DNA from: Sporosarcina oncorhynchi | GTDB lineage: Bacteria > Bacillota > Bacilli > Bacillales_A > Planococcaceae | Reading direction: 5' to 3' | DNA length: 64,000 nucleotides | NCBI RefSeq assembly: GCF_033304615.1 | Contig: NZ_CP129118.1 | Coordinates: 1,236,001-1,300,000 of the forward strand | In this document: in pieces, positions 8,982-18,935 of the stretch | How positions within the stretch are numbered: the first letter of the stretch is position 1 | Layout of the letters: every line of letters starts with the position of its first letter | The notes under the pieces: generated by a model | Databases searched by the model: none | Told to the model about the DNA's origin: nothing | What the model saw: the letters and a program-made list of their open reading frames with translations, nothing else | Made by a program: the position numbers and the translations under genes

Positions 8982-10679
8982 TTATAGATTTTGATCATCT
9001 ACATCATCAAGCCATGATTCAATGGATCCGACTACAGATTCCACGCAACCGTCCTCAAAAGGAGAAATGAGATTCGCTTCAGCAACCAGCTCTGTAAACG
9101 GCTTCGAGCCACCTAACTTACATAAATGTAAATAATCATTCCAAGCCTCTTCACGATTTTCAAAAGATCTCTTCCAAAATTGGAATGCGCAAATCTGAGC
9201 TAATGTGTAATCGATATAGTAGAAAGGCGCTTGATAAATATGTGATTGTCGTTGCCACACTCCACCTGCTTCAAGGAAAGAGATACCGTCATAATCTCTC
9301 ATCGGCATATAAATCTTTTCGATTTCTTTCCAAGCCTGTTTACGCTCAGCAGGAGTCATGTCCGGGTTTTCATAAATCGTATGTTGGAATTCATCAACCG
9401 CAACACCATATGGCAAGAAGAGCAAACCGCTACTCAAGTGCGCAAACTTGTACTTCTCTGTCTCGTCTTCGAAAAATAATTCCATCCATGGCCATGTGAA
9501 AAACTCCATACTCATCGAGTGGATTTCAGCGCCTTCATTTGTCGGCCAGACGTATTCGGGAATTCCGATATTTCGGCTTGAATAGACCTGGAATGCGTGC
9601 CCTGCTTCATGTGTAAGGACGTCAATATCCCCCGAAGTGCCATTGAAATTGGAGAAGATGAAAGGCGAATCGTAATCATCGATGAATGTACAATAACCGC
9701 CAGATTCCTTTCCTTTTTTCGCTTCTAGATCAAGAAGATGTTTATCGGTCATATATTTGAAGAAGACATCCGTTTCAGGAGACAACTCCGAATACATTTT
9801 CTTACCGTTTTCAAGAATCCAATCTGCTGAACCTTTCGGTGTAGCATTTCCGCTCAGGAAGTCCAACGATTGATCATAAAACTTTAGCTCGTCAATGTGA
9901 ATACGTTTTGCTTGCCGCTCATATAACTTGGTCGCAATCGGAACGATATGATCACGGACTTGATTTCTGAAATTCTTCACCATTGCTGCATCATAACCAA
10001 TTCGGTTCATCCGTACATATCCGAGCTCGACAAAATTAGTAAAGCCCAATTTTTTCGCAATCTCATGTCGCACTTTTACAAGGTCATCGTATATACGGTC
10101 GAATGTCTCTTCGTTTTTAGCGTAAAATGAATAACTTGCCTCCATCGCGGCTTTTCTCATATTCCTGTCTGTCGATTCCGCATATGGGCCCATTTGCGCG
10201 AGGGTCAATGTCTTTCCATCAAATTCAATCTGTGCAGACGCGACGAGTTTGGAATACTCCGATGATAGTTTGTTCTCTTGTTGGAGAAGTGGAAGCACTT
10301 CATCCGAGTAAGACTTAATGGCATTATCGGCAAGAGCAAACAATTGGGTACCCCATTTTTCTTCAAGATCTTTCCTGAATGGCGTAGCTACGAGTTCTCT
10401 ATAGAAAGCTGTACCTAACCCTTGGAATTCCGGATCGATTTCATCGAAGTAATCTCGTTCTTTGGAATAGAACGCATCGTTCGTGTCAATTGAAGAACGG
10501 ATGTAGACTAGATTAGATTGAGTCGAATAGTCGGAACCAATTTGGTTGACCTTTTCAATGATTTCATTTTGTTCATTAAATGAGGATGCATTTCGGAAAT
10601 GATCTAGTAACTTATGGAAATCCTCTTTCATTTTCCTGATATCAGGTCTTTTGTACTCGTATTCTTCGAATGTTAGCAT
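8982..10679 (-). CDS. M3-family oligoendopeptidase (PepF-like)
   Basis: Zinc metallopeptidase of about 565 residues that degrades oligopeptides in the cytoplasm. The thimet motif HEAGH is at residues 357-361, with the downstream glutamate ligand in EGAEIHSMSMEFF. The ORF extends upstream to 10733, but AAGGGAG (minus strand, about 10687-10693) lies 7 nt before ATG 10679 and too close to the earlier ATG. The resulting N-terminus MLTFEEYEYKRPD is typical of the Bacillus members. It is divergent from the small DUF6509-like gene and convergent with the diguanylate cyclase gene. Confidence 0.9.
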   Translation of the reverse strand: MLTFEEYEYKRPDIRKMKEDFHKLLDHFRNASSFNEQNEIIEKVNQIGSDYSTQSNLVYIRSSIDTNDAFYSKERDYFDEIDPEFQGLGTAFYRELVATPFRKDLEEKWGTQLFALADNAIKSYSDEVLPLLQQENKLSSEYSKLVASAQIEFDGKTLTLAQMGPYAESTDRNMRKAAMEASYSFYAKNEETFDRIYDDLVKVRHEIAKKLGFTNFVELGYVRMNRIGYDAAMVKNFRNQVRDHIVPIATKLYERQAKRIHIDELKFYDQSLDFLSGNATPKGSADWILENGKKMYSELSPETDVFFKYMTDKHLLDLEAKKGKESGGYCTFIDDYDSPFIFSNFNGTSGDIDVLTHEAGHAFQVYSSRNIGIPEYVWPTNEGAEIHSMSMEFFTWPWMELFFEDETEKYKFAHLSSGLLFLPYGVAVDEFQHTIYENPDMTPAERKQAWKEIEKIYMPMRDYDGISFLEAGGVWQRQSHIYQAPFYYIDYTLAQICAFQFWKRSFENREEAWNDYLHLCKLGGSKPFTELVAEANLISPFEDGCVESVVGSIESWLDDVDDQNL

Positions 10680-10857
10680 ATTCATACTCCCTTCAAAATA
10701 GCGCGAAACATGTTCGCTATCTTCATTGTTCATGAAAGAAATGAGAAATGCAAAGGAAAAATGAAAACTTTCGAAAAATAAATGAGTTCAGTAAACATCC
10801 CTTTTCGGAAATATACTGTAGAATAAGAATGACTAACAAAATGTGAGGGTGATGAAC

Positions 10858-11142
10858 ATGGAGATTATAGAATATAGTGTTGTTGAAATGACCGATCCTA
10901 CGGGAATCTTAACAGGTAAGCGGTATGAATTCCGTCTCTACGTGAAGTTTGACGAAGAGGATGAGTTGTATACGGAAGAGGGAACTGGCATCCGTGCCAT
11001 ATATGTCGTGGACGGCGATAATGAAAAAGTGGCTTCTTATCATTTATTTGACCGCAGTACTGAGAGTCGTCTCGATTTTGCGCTTGATGAAGATGAAGAG
11101 GCGGCACTTGCTGCCTTCTGTAAAGAGGAATTACCGGTGTAA
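10858..11142 (+). CDS. Small acidic protein, DUF6509-like
   Basis: A 94-residue acidic protein starting MEIIEYSVVEMTDPTGILTGKRYEF, with DEEDELYTEEGTGIR and a C-terminal DEDEEAALAAFCKEEL. I associate this pattern with the DUF6509 family of short cytoplasmic Bacillales proteins; no function is known to me. Start choice: GAGGGTGA lies about 7 nt before ATG 10858, while in-frame GTG/ATG codons at 10843-10854 overlap that ribosome site. Confidence 0.65.
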   Translation: MEIIEYSVVEMTDPTGILTGKRYEFRLYVKFDEEDELYTEEGTGIRAIYVVDGDNEKVASYHLFDRSTESRLDFALDEDEEAALAAFCKEELPV

Positions 11143-11155
11143 GTGTCTTATAAAG

Positions 11156-11192
11156 AAGAAAAAGCGGAGCATATTGACATGCTCCGCTTTTT
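11156..11192. terminator. Bidirectional terminator between the DUF6509-like and chemoreceptor genes
   Basis: AAAAAGCGGAGCAT / ATGCTCCGCTTTTT is a near-perfect palindrome with loop ATTGAC. It has A and T runs on either side, so it can end both convergent transcripts. Confidence 0.9.
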
Positions 11193-11209
11193 CGTTGAAA
11201 TCTATTGAA

Positions 11210-12898
11210 TTAAAACGTAAAACGGTTGACTTCCTTCTGCAAGTTCTCAGCAAGTCCCGCAAGTGTTTGTGAGCTTGTTGAAATTTCTTCATTGACCGCA
11301 AGCTGTTCTTCCGTTGCAGCACTTGTCTCTTGTGCTGTGAAAGCGGTAGATTCTGCAAGCTTGCGCACTTGGACAGCCGACTGGGAAATCGTTTCTGTCA
11401 TGGTGCGAATTTGTTCTATCGCCTCTGTCACAGTCACTACGTTATCGTTTACTGCTTGTACAGAGTGCTCGATTTCGATGAATGTCTGTTTGGATTCTGC
11501 AGTCGCGGTCAAGCCGTCCTTCATGCTAACACTTCCGGAATCAATCGCTTGTACAGCAAGCTTTGTAGCCTCCTGGATGGAATGAATCATATGTCCAATC
11601 TCTGCTGCTGACGATTTTGATTGCTCTGCCAAGTTGCGGACTTCTTCAGCGACAACAGCAAAGCCTTTCCCATGCTCTCCTGCTCGTGCTGCTTCAATTG
11701 CAGCATTCAGTGCTAAAAGATTCGTCTGCTCGGAAATAGCAGTAATGAGTGACGTCACTTGCTGGATCTCGTTGGATTGCTTAGCCATTGACTGAATAAT
11801 GACCGCAGCTTCTTGGATAATAGTGTCTGTGTGTGTCATTTGTCCTGAAAGCTCCTCAACTGTGGACGATCCCGTACTAACATGTGCAATAACGGTGCGC
11901 ATTGCTTCAAGCATATTCGTGTTGCTTGCTGCAATCTGATTTACATCCAATGTCAATCTGGAAACGGACGTAACGGTTTCTTCAACCAGTTCGGATTGGT
12001 CTTCACTGTCCTGCATATTTTTCTGTGAAGAGGATGCTACCATTTCTGAAGAAGCAAGACTTTCTTCGGAACTTGCCGATAGTTGTTCGGCCTGTGCTGC
12101 AAGCTGATGCGAAGAAAAGCGAATTTGTTCAAGCAGACTTCTTAAATCGTCGCTCATCTGATTGAAAGCATTGGCCATCAAACCGATTTCATCTTTGTTT
12201 TTGATTGTAACGTGTTCGACAGTCAGATCACCGTCAGCAATACGTTCCATTGCTTGAGTTATCGTTCTGACCGGTGCTCCGATACTTCTGCTAATCTTAG
12301 CTGCAACAATGAGAGAGATGATAATTGCAGTTGCAATGAATAGTAAAGTAAGTATATGAATGAAGTTCGTCAAATCTGCGATTTCATCCCGTGATTGCTT
12401 CATCTCTTTGTATTGCCGATCTTTCAATTCGGTCGCTTTTTCCATGATTTGAAGATTGACAAGATTTGCTTCTCTTAAAAGATTGCGGTTCTGTGTATCA
12501 TTTGCTCGCATGAGACTGTAACTGAGTTCATCTACAAGTTCACTGAACTCTACATGCAACACGCTGATTTCGTCGACAATTTCCTTGTTCGCAGAACTTG
12601 TGAAGGAATCATCAAGGCGGTCAATAAGCTCTGTAGCCTGCGCAGAAGATTCATCACGTTGCGCAACGAATTCCTGCGTCTTGAAAAGAACATAACTGCT
12701 TATTGCGATGTATCTTTCTTTTTGAGCACTAATCAATTCATCAGACAAATTGACCTTATGTGCCCGGTCATCGAGCAACATAGCATACTCATCGTTCAAT
12801 TTTTTCGTGGCGAAGTAGGAAGACCCCCCCATTATTAGCATAATCGCTAAAAGGATAGAAAACCCTGTCCAAATCTTTTTTGTTACAGATAACCTCAT
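11210..12898 (-). CDS. Methyl-accepting chemotaxis protein
   Basis: 562-residue chemoreceptor: membrane helix about 9-29, a four-helix-type periplasmic-side sensor to about 180, second helix about 183-205, HAMP domain, then the cytoplasmic signalling rod with the hairpin tip ([19 protein letters not shown]) that binds CheA/CheW. The ligand is not predictable. The minus-strand start ATG 12898 follows AGGGGGTT by about 8 nt. It is monocistronic and distant from any che gene in this window. Confidence 0.93.
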   Translation of the reverse strand: MRLSVTKKIWTGFSILLAIMLIMGGSSYFATKKLNDEYAMLLDDRAHKVNLSDELISAQKERYIAISSYVLFKTQEFVAQRDESSAQATELIDRLDDSFTSSANKEIVDEISVLHVEFSELVDELSYSLMRANDTQNRNLLREANLVNLQIMEKATELKDRQYKEMKQSRDEIADLTNFIHILTLLFIATAIIISLIVAAKISRSIGAPVRTITQAMERIADGDLTVEHVTIKNKDEIGLMANAFNQMSDDLRSLLEQIRFSSHQLAAQAEQLSASSEESLASSEMVASSSQKNMQDSEDQSELVEETVTSVSRLTLDVNQIAASNTNMLEAMRTVIAHVSTGSSTVEELSGQMTHTDTIIQEAAVIIQSMAKQSNEIQQVTSLITAISEQTNLLALNAAIEAARAGEHGKGFAVVAEEVRNLAEQSKSSAAEIGHMIHSIQEATKLAVQAIDSGSVSMKDGLTATAESKQTFIEIEHSVQAVNDNVVTVTEAIEQIRTMTETISQSAVQVRKLAESTAFTAQETSAATEEQLAVNEEISTSSQTLAGLAENLQKEVNRFTF

Positions 12899-13168
12899 GT
12901 CATTCGAACCCCCTGAATCTAATCTATACAGTACGTATAACCTATTATACTAGTTTGAGAAAATAATACTATAGAAAGATTACAAAAGTTAAGCGCTTTC
13001 AAAAAAATAACAACGAAATTTTGTATATAATGTAAAAATGGGTTTCATATAAAACAGATTATGTGATTTTTATTGAAAAATAGTAGATAATGTGTAGAGT
13101 AGAAATAAGGAATCAGAAAAATATTTTTCTCGGAAAGATTAAATTCATAGAAACAGGAGTGTTCATAG

Positions 13169-14152
13169 ATGAATAATGAAATCGTCGATATTACGATTAT
13201 TGGTGGGGGACCCACAGGCTTGTTTGCTTCCTTCTATGCAGGTATGCGTGAAATGTCCGTAAAAATAATCGACAGCCTTCCGCAACTTGGCGGCCAGCTG
13301 ATCGAATTGTATCCTGATAAATATATATATGATGTTGGAGGATTTCCGAAAATTCTTGCTAAGGATCTCGTCGCTAATCTTGTCACGCAGGCACATTACG
13401 CAAAACCCGAAATTCTGCTAGGTGAAACAGCGATGTCCGTTACACGTGACGGTGATCATTTCATCTTGACGACTGATAAAGGTACGCATTTAACCCGTAC
13501 AATCTTGTTGACTGCTGGTATCGGTGCTTTCCAACCGCGTAAGATCGGTTTACCTGAAGAGACCCATTTTGAAGGGAAGACCTTACATTACGGCATCAAG
13601 GATCTCAATTTATTTAAAGATAAAAATGTTTTAGTATGTGGCGGAGGGGATTCTGCTGTGGACTGGGCGATGATGCTCGAAGACATAGCGGCGAATGTCT
13701 CACTAGTTCACAGACGGGAACGTTTTACGGCCCATGAAACGAGTGTCAATCAGTTACTGTCATCGAAAGTGAACGTCTATACTTCCCGAGGAGTCAAGAC
13801 CATTCTTGGAGAAGATGGCACTGTAAGTGAAGTTATTATTACTCAGAAAGATGGTACGGAAGAAACGATAGCAGTCGATCATCTTATCGTGAATTATGGC
13901 AATATCTCTTCTCTTGGTGCTATCAAAGAATGGGGACTTGAAATGGATCGCAATTCCATTCTCGTTAATTCGCGAATGGAAACAAATATTGAAGGGATAT
14001 ATGCAGCAGGTGACGTCACGAATTATGACGGCAAGGTTAAACTGATTGCTGTAGGTTTAGGCGAGGCGCCAATCGCTGTAAACCATGCAAAAGCGCATAT
14101 TGACCCGAAAGCAAGACTTCAACCATTGCACAGTACAAGCGTATTCAACTAA
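13169..14152 (+). CDS. Ferredoxin--NADP+ reductase (thioredoxin-reductase-like type)
   Basis: 327 residues with an FAD-binding GGGPTGLFASFYAG loop near the N-terminus, an NADPH-binding CGGGDSAVDWAMML near 155 and a C-terminal AAGDVTNYDGKVKLIAVGLGE. It resembles thioredoxin reductase but lacks the CxxC redox pair, which defines the YumC/YcgT class of ferredoxin reductases in Bacillus. It passes electrons between NADPH and ferredoxin or flavodoxin. ATG 13169 follows ACAGGAGTG by about 7 nt. Single gene with its own terminator. Confidence 0.92.
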   Translation: MNNEIVDITIIGGGPTGLFASFYAGMREMSVKIIDSLPQLGGQLIELYPDKYIYDVGGFPKILAKDLVANLVTQAHYAKPEILLGETAMSVTRDGDHFILTTDKGTHLTRTILLTAGIGAFQPRKIGLPEETHFEGKTLHYGIKDLNLFKDKNVLVCGGGDSAVDWAMMLEDIAANVSLVHRRERFTAHETSVNQLLSSKVNVYTSRGVKTILGEDGTVSEVIITQKDGTEETIAVDHLIVNYGNISSLGAIKEWGLEMDRNSILVNSRMETNIEGIYAAGDVTNYDGKVKLIAVGLGEAPIAVNHAKAHIDPKARLQPLHSTSVFN

Positions 14153-14165
14153 TACACATCTATAA

Positions 14166-14207
14166 AATAGGTAGAGCAGGGGATTTTTCTCCTGCTCTAC
14201 CTATTTT
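14166..14207. terminator. Bidirectional terminator after ferredoxin reductase
   Basis: A long stem, AATAGGTAGAGCAGG with CCTGCTCTACCTATT, then T's. Convergent genes end on both sides. Confidence 0.9.
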
Positions 14208-14216
14208 TGTTACAAA

Positions 14217-15323
14217 TTATAACAGTAACGAAATAACCAAAATGATAATTAATGGAATGAAAATCACAAGATAGCCAATCGGATTTCCGAAGTTCAATGT
14301 CCAACCAACTCCAAATCTTTTTTCAACGAATATAGAAGGATCCTTGCGGTTTACATAAAACACGCCAGCCTTCCAATAAGTATCTTCATCCGTATCCGTT
14401 ATGCCAGGCGCTTGTTGATCGATAACTTCAACATTGACCCGCGCTCCGCCCTGCCCGACTTTAAAAGCATATAATGCGGTTATCAATAAAATGATGACAA
14501 AAGATCCTAAAGGTACAGTCATCATAAGGATAGGACCCACAAGAGTGCTATGAATTGTTGTCAATTGGAAAAAACCGAAAAGAATAGTAAGTAGAATCGT
14601 AAGGAAAAACAAAAGCCAGCTTGTATACTTTCTAAAAGTTAATTGTTGAATCCGTGATGAATTTCTTTTTGCGACATTCAATTTTATGCCTGACTTTTTC
14701 GTGAATATATTGATGCTCAACATCATGAGTTGCATGGTTAGAAGAATTAATAAAAGTGCAACAACTGAAAAAGGATTCTTCTCACTAAAAGCATCTGGTG
14801 TACCATTTGGACCCCAGTGTGTAGGAATTAAATCAGGCATTATGGAATATTGTGTACCCGTATAAGCGATTAAGCCAATCGTAATAAAGATTGGTAATAC
14901 AAAGAAAAGGGAAGGTAACATTTCATCGGCTGATCGGGTCGACAGATCAGCGATGCGAACTTTTTTTAAATCCGAACCCCAATTATTATCTCTTTTTCTA
15001 TTAGTTGTTTTAACATGAAAAATGAGATAAAGGACCATACTTATGAGTAATAACAAAAATTGAATAAGTAATGCTCTGAATACCACAGTTTCTTCATCCA
15101 GATAGTCGGATGAACTGAAAGTCATAAAGTATATCAAACCTATCAGTCCAGAAAGGAAGATAATGGCGGAATATGTTTTTTTATAATTTGCGAGAACAGG
15201 ATCAGATGCATTTTCTTCCGGGATTGTTACGCCAAAGACAACTGACTTTTTGAGTAAAAAGGGTATTGCTGCCTGCATGATCGTTAAAAAAGAAATGATA
15301 ACGAGAAATAAGATGAAAACCAT
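14217..15323 (-). CDS. DUF1648 / DUF5808 multi-pass membrane protein
   Basis: A 368-residue membrane protein with about eight hydrophobic segments. It contains the DUF1648 signature (LIPTHWGPNGTPDAFSEKNPF near residue 165, as in SdpI-type proteins) and a C-terminal DUF5808-like part (YWKAGVFYVNRKDPSIFVEKRFGVGWTLN...). SdpI-related proteins act in immunity or signalling, but no activity is known for this architecture. It lies 4 nt after a GntR regulator gene, its ribosome site lies in the 3' end of that gene, and the two are surely cotranscribed, as in many Bacilli. Confidence 0.8.
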   Translation of the reverse strand: MVFILFLVIISFLTIMQAAIPFLLKKSVVFGVTIPEENASDPVLANYKKTYSAIIFLSGLIGLIYFMTFSSSDYLDEETVVFRALLIQFLLLLISMVLYLIFHVKTTNRKRDNNWGSDLKKVRIADLSTRSADEMLPSLFFVLPIFITIGLIAYTGTQYSIMPDLIPTHWGPNGTPDAFSEKNPFSVVALLLILLTMQLMMLSINIFTKKSGIKLNVAKRNSSRIQQLTFRKYTSWLLFFLTILLTILFGFFQLTTIHSTLVGPILMMTVPLGSFVIILLITALYAFKVGQGGARVNVEVIDQQAPGITDTDEDTYWKAGVFYVNRKDPSIFVEKRFGVGWTLNFGNPIGYLVIFIPLIIILVISLLL

Positions 15324-15327
15324 ATGT

Positions 15328-15705
15328 TTAGCCCTCCTTATATTCTGAAAACAGTAATGAAGCTAGCGATACTATTTCTTCTTCTTGCATACCATAAACG
15401 ATGGATTCGGCAATAATTGGTTTCAATAGTTGTGTTATAGTGGAAATTTGTTGTTCGGTTGGTATTTTTAAATCGTTGACGACAGCGCCAGACTTCGGAA
15501 TGATTTTTAAGATGTTTTTGCGTTCAAGCTCATGATACGCTTTGTTCACGGTATGCATGTTGACACCGAGATCGGCAGCTAATGAGCGGACGGAAGGTAA
15601 AGGCTCATTAGGCTTTAATATGCCAGCCGCTATCAATCCGATTAGTTGGTTGACTAATTGTGTGTATATAGGAATGTCAGAAGTCGTTTCAATTTCAATA
15701 AACAT
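15328..15705 (-). CDS. GntR-family regulator, YtrA type
   Basis: 125 residues: an N-terminal winged helix-turn-helix (IPIYTQLVNQLIGLIAAGILK, LPSVRSLAADLGVNMHTVNKAYHELE) and only a short C-terminal helical tail, the compact YtrA subfamily layout, which usually represses its own operon of membrane-protein genes. An ORF extends to 15720, but that ATG overlaps the GGAGG; ATG 15705 sits 7-8 nt after it. The partner is the downstream DUF1648 gene. A palindrome overlaps the promoter. Confidence 0.88.
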   Translation of the reverse strand: MFIEIETTSDIPIYTQLVNQLIGLIAAGILKPNEPLPSVRSLAADLGVNMHTVNKAYHELERKNILKIIPKSGAVVNDLKIPTEQQISTITQLLKPIIAESIVYGMQEEEIVSLASLLFSEYKEG

Positions 15706-15720
15706 TATTGCGGCCTCCAT

Positions 15721-15764
15721 TCTGTTCTAATGTTATTATAACAGAGATAGAAGTATGCATGCAA
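15721..15764 (-). promoter_or_regulatory. Promoter and candidate GntR operator
   Basis: On the minus strand, -35 TTGCAT (15759-15764) and a perfect -10 TATAAT (15735-15740) are 18 nt apart. An inverted repeat, TCTGTT (15721-15726) and AACAGA (15740-15745), spans the -10 and the start site. YtrA-type repressors bind such palindromes, so autorepression is likely (inference). Confidence 0.65.
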
Positions 15765-15806
15765 AAAAAGAAAACGGTCAGAGAAGTATTCTCTTGACCG
15801 TTTTCT
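15762..15806. terminator. Terminator downstream of the polysaccharide deacetylase gene
   Basis: Stem GAAAACGGTCA + GAGAA with TTCTC + TGACCGTTTTC. On the minus strand it is followed by a T run (plus A run 15762-15768). It lies just upstream of the GntR promoter and separates the two transcription units. Confidence 0.85.
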
Positions 15807-15829
15807 TCTTTATTGAGGATATATGGTAC

Positions 15830-17344
15830 TCATCGGTTGTTCAATTCGGCAACCGTCACAAATGAATATCCTTCTTTTTCTAAATAAGTGAGCACGCTAT
15901 CAAGCCCATCTGCTGTCGATTGATGAATGTCATGCATTAAAATTGTGCTGCCATCTTTCGTGTTTTGCTGGATAATTTCTAGTAGTTTGTTAGCATCTCT
16001 GAATTTCCAATCCAATGTGTCGACATCCCATAATACGACAGGCATCGAAGTCTGATTACGAACATTTTTATTGACCGCTCCGTACGGAGGTCTGAATGAC
16101 TGCGGTTTTTCACCGGTCACATTTTCAATAATTGACGATGTGTTGTTGATTTCTTTGCTAATGCGATCTGCGCTCAATTTAGTAAGGTCTGCGTGATTCC
16201 AAGTGTGGTTTCCTAACTCATGTCCAGCCGCCTGTACTTCTTTCGCGACCTCTGGATAGTATTCGACCCTGCTGCCCAACATGAAGAAAGTCGCTTTCGC
16301 ATCATGTTTCTTCAAGACATCAAGTATTTGTCTTGTCACTTTTGGATCAGGTCCATCATCGAAAGTGAGTGCAACGACTTTTCCTGCAACTGGCGGTGTT
16401 TCGGTAGTTGAATCTCCTTTAGAAACAGGTTCATCAACATTCTTGCTACCATCATCTGTACTTTGCTGATCGTCTACCGTTTCTTCAGTGGAAGGTTTGT
16501 CAGCTATTAAACTCTGATCCTTCTCAATTTCAGGTTTAAACTTATCGGATAACAGACCTCCAACATCCTCGATTGGCAACCGGATAATTGTGGGTCCAAG
16601 GATCTTCTCGGCAATAGTATTTTCATCAAAATAGAAAATAAGAGCCTCATCTGAAATTGCATAATTACTATAGTTTTTCCAGAGTGAGGCAGTGTGCGTA
16701 TCAATTTCATCTTGCAATAGATGCTCCGTCAGTGAATCATCGTGCTCAATGGCATTACGGACTAATGACGCCACCTTATCCAATTTGTTCGAGTCATGGT
16801 CGAGTAGATCCACTAGTGTGAAACTCTCTCCACTTTCAGGTGCCAAATGGAAAGAACGGATTTCCATTGAGCCTAGAGTATTCTCCCCGACATTACTAGT
16901 CGTTACAAATACAAACGAATAGTTTCCTGAATGATGGCTGATCGTTTCAAAAGAAATGTTCAATTCTCCAATGACATTTTCGTCGAGCTTTCTTTCCTTG
17001 TTGATGAGATCGATATAATTTGTCTGTGCCTTTGTAATATATTCCACAATTTCTTCATTGAAAGAGTTATGTAAGCTTTGCGGGTACTGAATGGCAAAAG
17101 GAGCATTAAGGTCATTTGAAGTCTTTGTCACGATTTTGACACCAGGATAATTGGAATCGATTTCTTCAATGAGAACGGGTGGATTTGAGTTGACTTTCTC
17201 TTTTTGCGGCACTTCTGTCGCTTCTTGTCTCTTTTCCGATGAAAATAACAGAAGAATAGTAGATAGTGTCAATAAGATAATAGTGATGGAGAATGTGATA
17301 TCAATCCAGACATTGGAACGAAACTTACGGTTTGTTTTTTTCAT
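15830..17344 (-). CDS. Membrane-anchored polysaccharide deacetylase with DUF4163/DUF3298 region
   Basis: 504 residues: an N-terminal membrane anchor (about 13-34), an extracellular region of about 240 residues that looks like the DUF4163/DUF3298 module also found in RsiV-type proteins (YITKAQTNYI, SFETISHHSGNYSFV, IRSFHLAPESGESFTLVDLL), an acidic Ser/Thr linker, then a NodB deacetylase domain with TFDDGPDP, HTWNH, RPPYGA, LWDVDTLDW and LMHDIH. All metal and catalytic motifs are intact. It should de-N-acetylate a cell-wall polymer, probably peptidoglycan. RsiV binds lysozyme through the equivalent module, so a role in muramidase resistance is conceivable (inference). ATG 17344 follows AGGGAG. 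Confidence 0.88.
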   Translation of the reverse strand: MKKTNRKFRSNVWIDITFSITIILLTLSTILLLFSSEKRQEATEVPQKEKVNSNPPVLIEEIDSNYPGVKIVTKTSNDLNAPFAIQYPQSLHNSFNEEIVEYITKAQTNYIDLINKERKLDENVIGELNISFETISHHSGNYSFVFVTTSNVGENTLGSMEIRSFHLAPESGESFTLVDLLDHDSNKLDKVASLVRNAIEHDDSLTEHLLQDEIDTHTASLWKNYSNYAISDEALIFYFDENTIAEKILGPTIIRLPIEDVGGLLSDKFKPEIEKDQSLIADKPSTEETVDDQQSTDDGSKNVDEPVSKGDSTTETPPVAGKVVALTFDDGPDPKVTRQILDVLKKHDAKATFFMLGSRVEYYPEVAKEVQAAGHELGNHTWNHADLTKLSADRISKEINNTSSIIENVTGEKPQSFRPPYGAVNKNVRNQTSMPVVLWDVDTLDWKFRDANKLLEIIQQNTKDGSTILMHDIHQSTADGLDSVLTYLEKEGYSFVTVAELNNR

Positions 17345-17599
17345 GTTGCTGAACTCCCTTTGTTAGATGCTAGTTTTCTGTTTAATGATCAATTGATCTT
17401 CCTGTAATAATAGACGGACAGGTAAGGGAAATAGTTTGAAAGATGTCGATTCTTGTATCTTTCTAGTATACAACAATTTCTCTATAGATTGAGTGGAATA
17501 AAAAACATTGGTGCGTATATACTATGCGGTCTGAAAATGTATGGATAAAAAGATTTAGGGTTTTCCCGCTTTTTCATACTATGCATTTATGGTATACTG

Positions 17600-17835
17600 T
17601 CTGATGCCTGGATCTTGCAAATACAGGTGAGTTTTTATCTTCATTCAGCAGAAGACGCCCGACTACACAGGTTTGGTATGTATTCCGTTTTCACTTTATT
17701 GTTCAGTAAGTGTTAAGCGGCTGTTAAACGAAGATAAAGCCTCCGGCGGATGTCACAGATTTTTCAACTGAATGAATCGAGCCTGCCCGATTCAAAATCT
17801 GGACGCGATTACGCCAAGGCGTAATTGATGTGTTT
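17600..17835. other. Structured noncoding region upstream of trhO, possible dispersed repeat
   Basis: The 565-nt gap before trhO holds no supported gene in 17345-17909. Its second half is structured. CAGATTTT (17756-17763) pairs with AAAATCTG (17794-17801), enclosing GAATC (17774-17778) / GATTC (17789-17793). A perfect 8-bp palindromic hairpin, ATTACGCC-AA-GGCGTAAT, follows (17808-17825). No T run follows either. The GC-rich words around 17740-17830 resemble intergenic elements I recall from related genomes, but the repeat status is unverified. Confidence 0.5.
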
Positions 17836-17909
17836 ACAATCGAATATTGTTAAACCGATCTAGCTGTTATTTCTATTGCAAAGAAAACAAACAGAAGGTG
17901 GTCGAAGAA

Positions 17910-18887
17910 ATGGAAACAGGAGCATATCGGATATTGTTGTACTATAAATACGTACACATTGAAGATCCGGAAACGTTTGCTGCCGAACATTTGGCATTTT
18001 GTAAGGAACTAGGATTGAAAGGTCGAATTCTTATCGGTGAAGAAGGCATTAATGGTACATGTTCAGGCACAGTCGAACAGACGAATGCTTACATGGAAAT
18101 GATGCATAGCGACGAGAGATTCAAAGATCTTTGGTTTAAGATTGATGAAGCGGATGGACACGCATTCAAGAAAATGCATGTGCGTCATCGCGATGAAATC
18201 GTGAACTTGAACCTCGAAGATGATATTAACCCGTTGGAATTGACTGGTGAATATTTAAAACCTGAAGAATTTTTCAAACAGATGCAAGACGAGAACACAG
18301 TTGTGTTCGACACGAGAAATGATTATGAGTATGATCTTGGTCATTTCAGAGGTGCAATCCGACCAGATATTGAGAATTTCCGGGATCTTCCTGAATGGGT
18401 CAGGGACAACAAAGAACTTTTCGAAGGTAAAAAAGTTCTTGCATATTGCACGGGCGGCATCAGATGTGAGAAGTTCACAGGTTGGATGAAGCGAGAAGGA
18501 TTTGACGACGTTGCACATCTTGAAGGTGGAATTGTCACGTATGGTAAAGATCCGGTAGCAAAAGGTCAGCTATGGGATGGTCAGTGTTATGTATTCGACG
18601 AAAGGATTGCGGTGCCTGTGAATCAGGTGGAGCATGTTATAGTCGGCCGTGATCATTTTGACGGAACACCTTGCGAACGCTATGTGAATTGTGCAAATCC
18701 TGAATGTAATGCTAAAATCCTTTGCTCTGAAGAGAATGAACATTTATATATGAGAAGTTGCTCAGATGAATGTCGGGTGCATCCTCGCAACCGTTATTTC
18801 ACAGAGAATTCCTTGACGGTCGAAGAGTTTGACGAACGTCTTGCGAAAATTGAAGAGGTACGCAGTGAAACAGCTGTAACAAACTAA
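17910..18887 (+). CDS. trhO: tRNA uridine(34) hydroxylase TrhO
   Basis: 325-residue protein with an N-terminal acylphosphatase-like domain ([14 protein letters not shown]) and a central rhodanese domain with the catalytic loop [11 protein letters not shown] (about residue 180), followed by a cysteine-rich C-terminal tail ([17 protein letters not shown]) that could bind metal. TrhO introduces 5-hydroxyuridine at the wobble position of some tRNAs using oxygen. The ORF extends to 17847, but AAGGTGG (17895-17901) sits 8 nt before ATG 17910, and the translation before it is atypical. Monocistronic. Confidence 0.92.
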   Translation: METGAYRILLYYKYVHIEDPETFAAEHLAFCKELGLKGRILIGEEGINGTCSGTVEQTNAYMEMMHSDERFKDLWFKIDEADGHAFKKMHVRHRDEIVNLNLEDDINPLELTGEYLKPEEFFKQMQDENTVVFDTRNDYEYDLGHFRGAIRPDIENFRDLPEWVRDNKELFEGKKVLAYCTGGIRCEKFTGWMKREGFDDVAHLEGGIVTYGKDPVAKGQLWDGQCYVFDERIAVPVNQVEHVIVGRDHFDGTPCERYVNCANPECNAKILCSEENEHLYMRSCSDECRVHPRNRYFTENSLTVEEFDERLAKIEEVRSETAVTN

Positions 18888-18901
18888 TAGACACATATAA
18901 G

Positions 18902-18935
18902 AGCCAAAGCGGTTTACGTATCGCTTTGGCTTTTT
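18902..18935 (+). terminator. Terminator after trhO
   Basis: AGCCAAAGCG / CGCTTTGGCT, 10-bp stem, loop of 10 nt, then T5. Confidence 0.88.
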
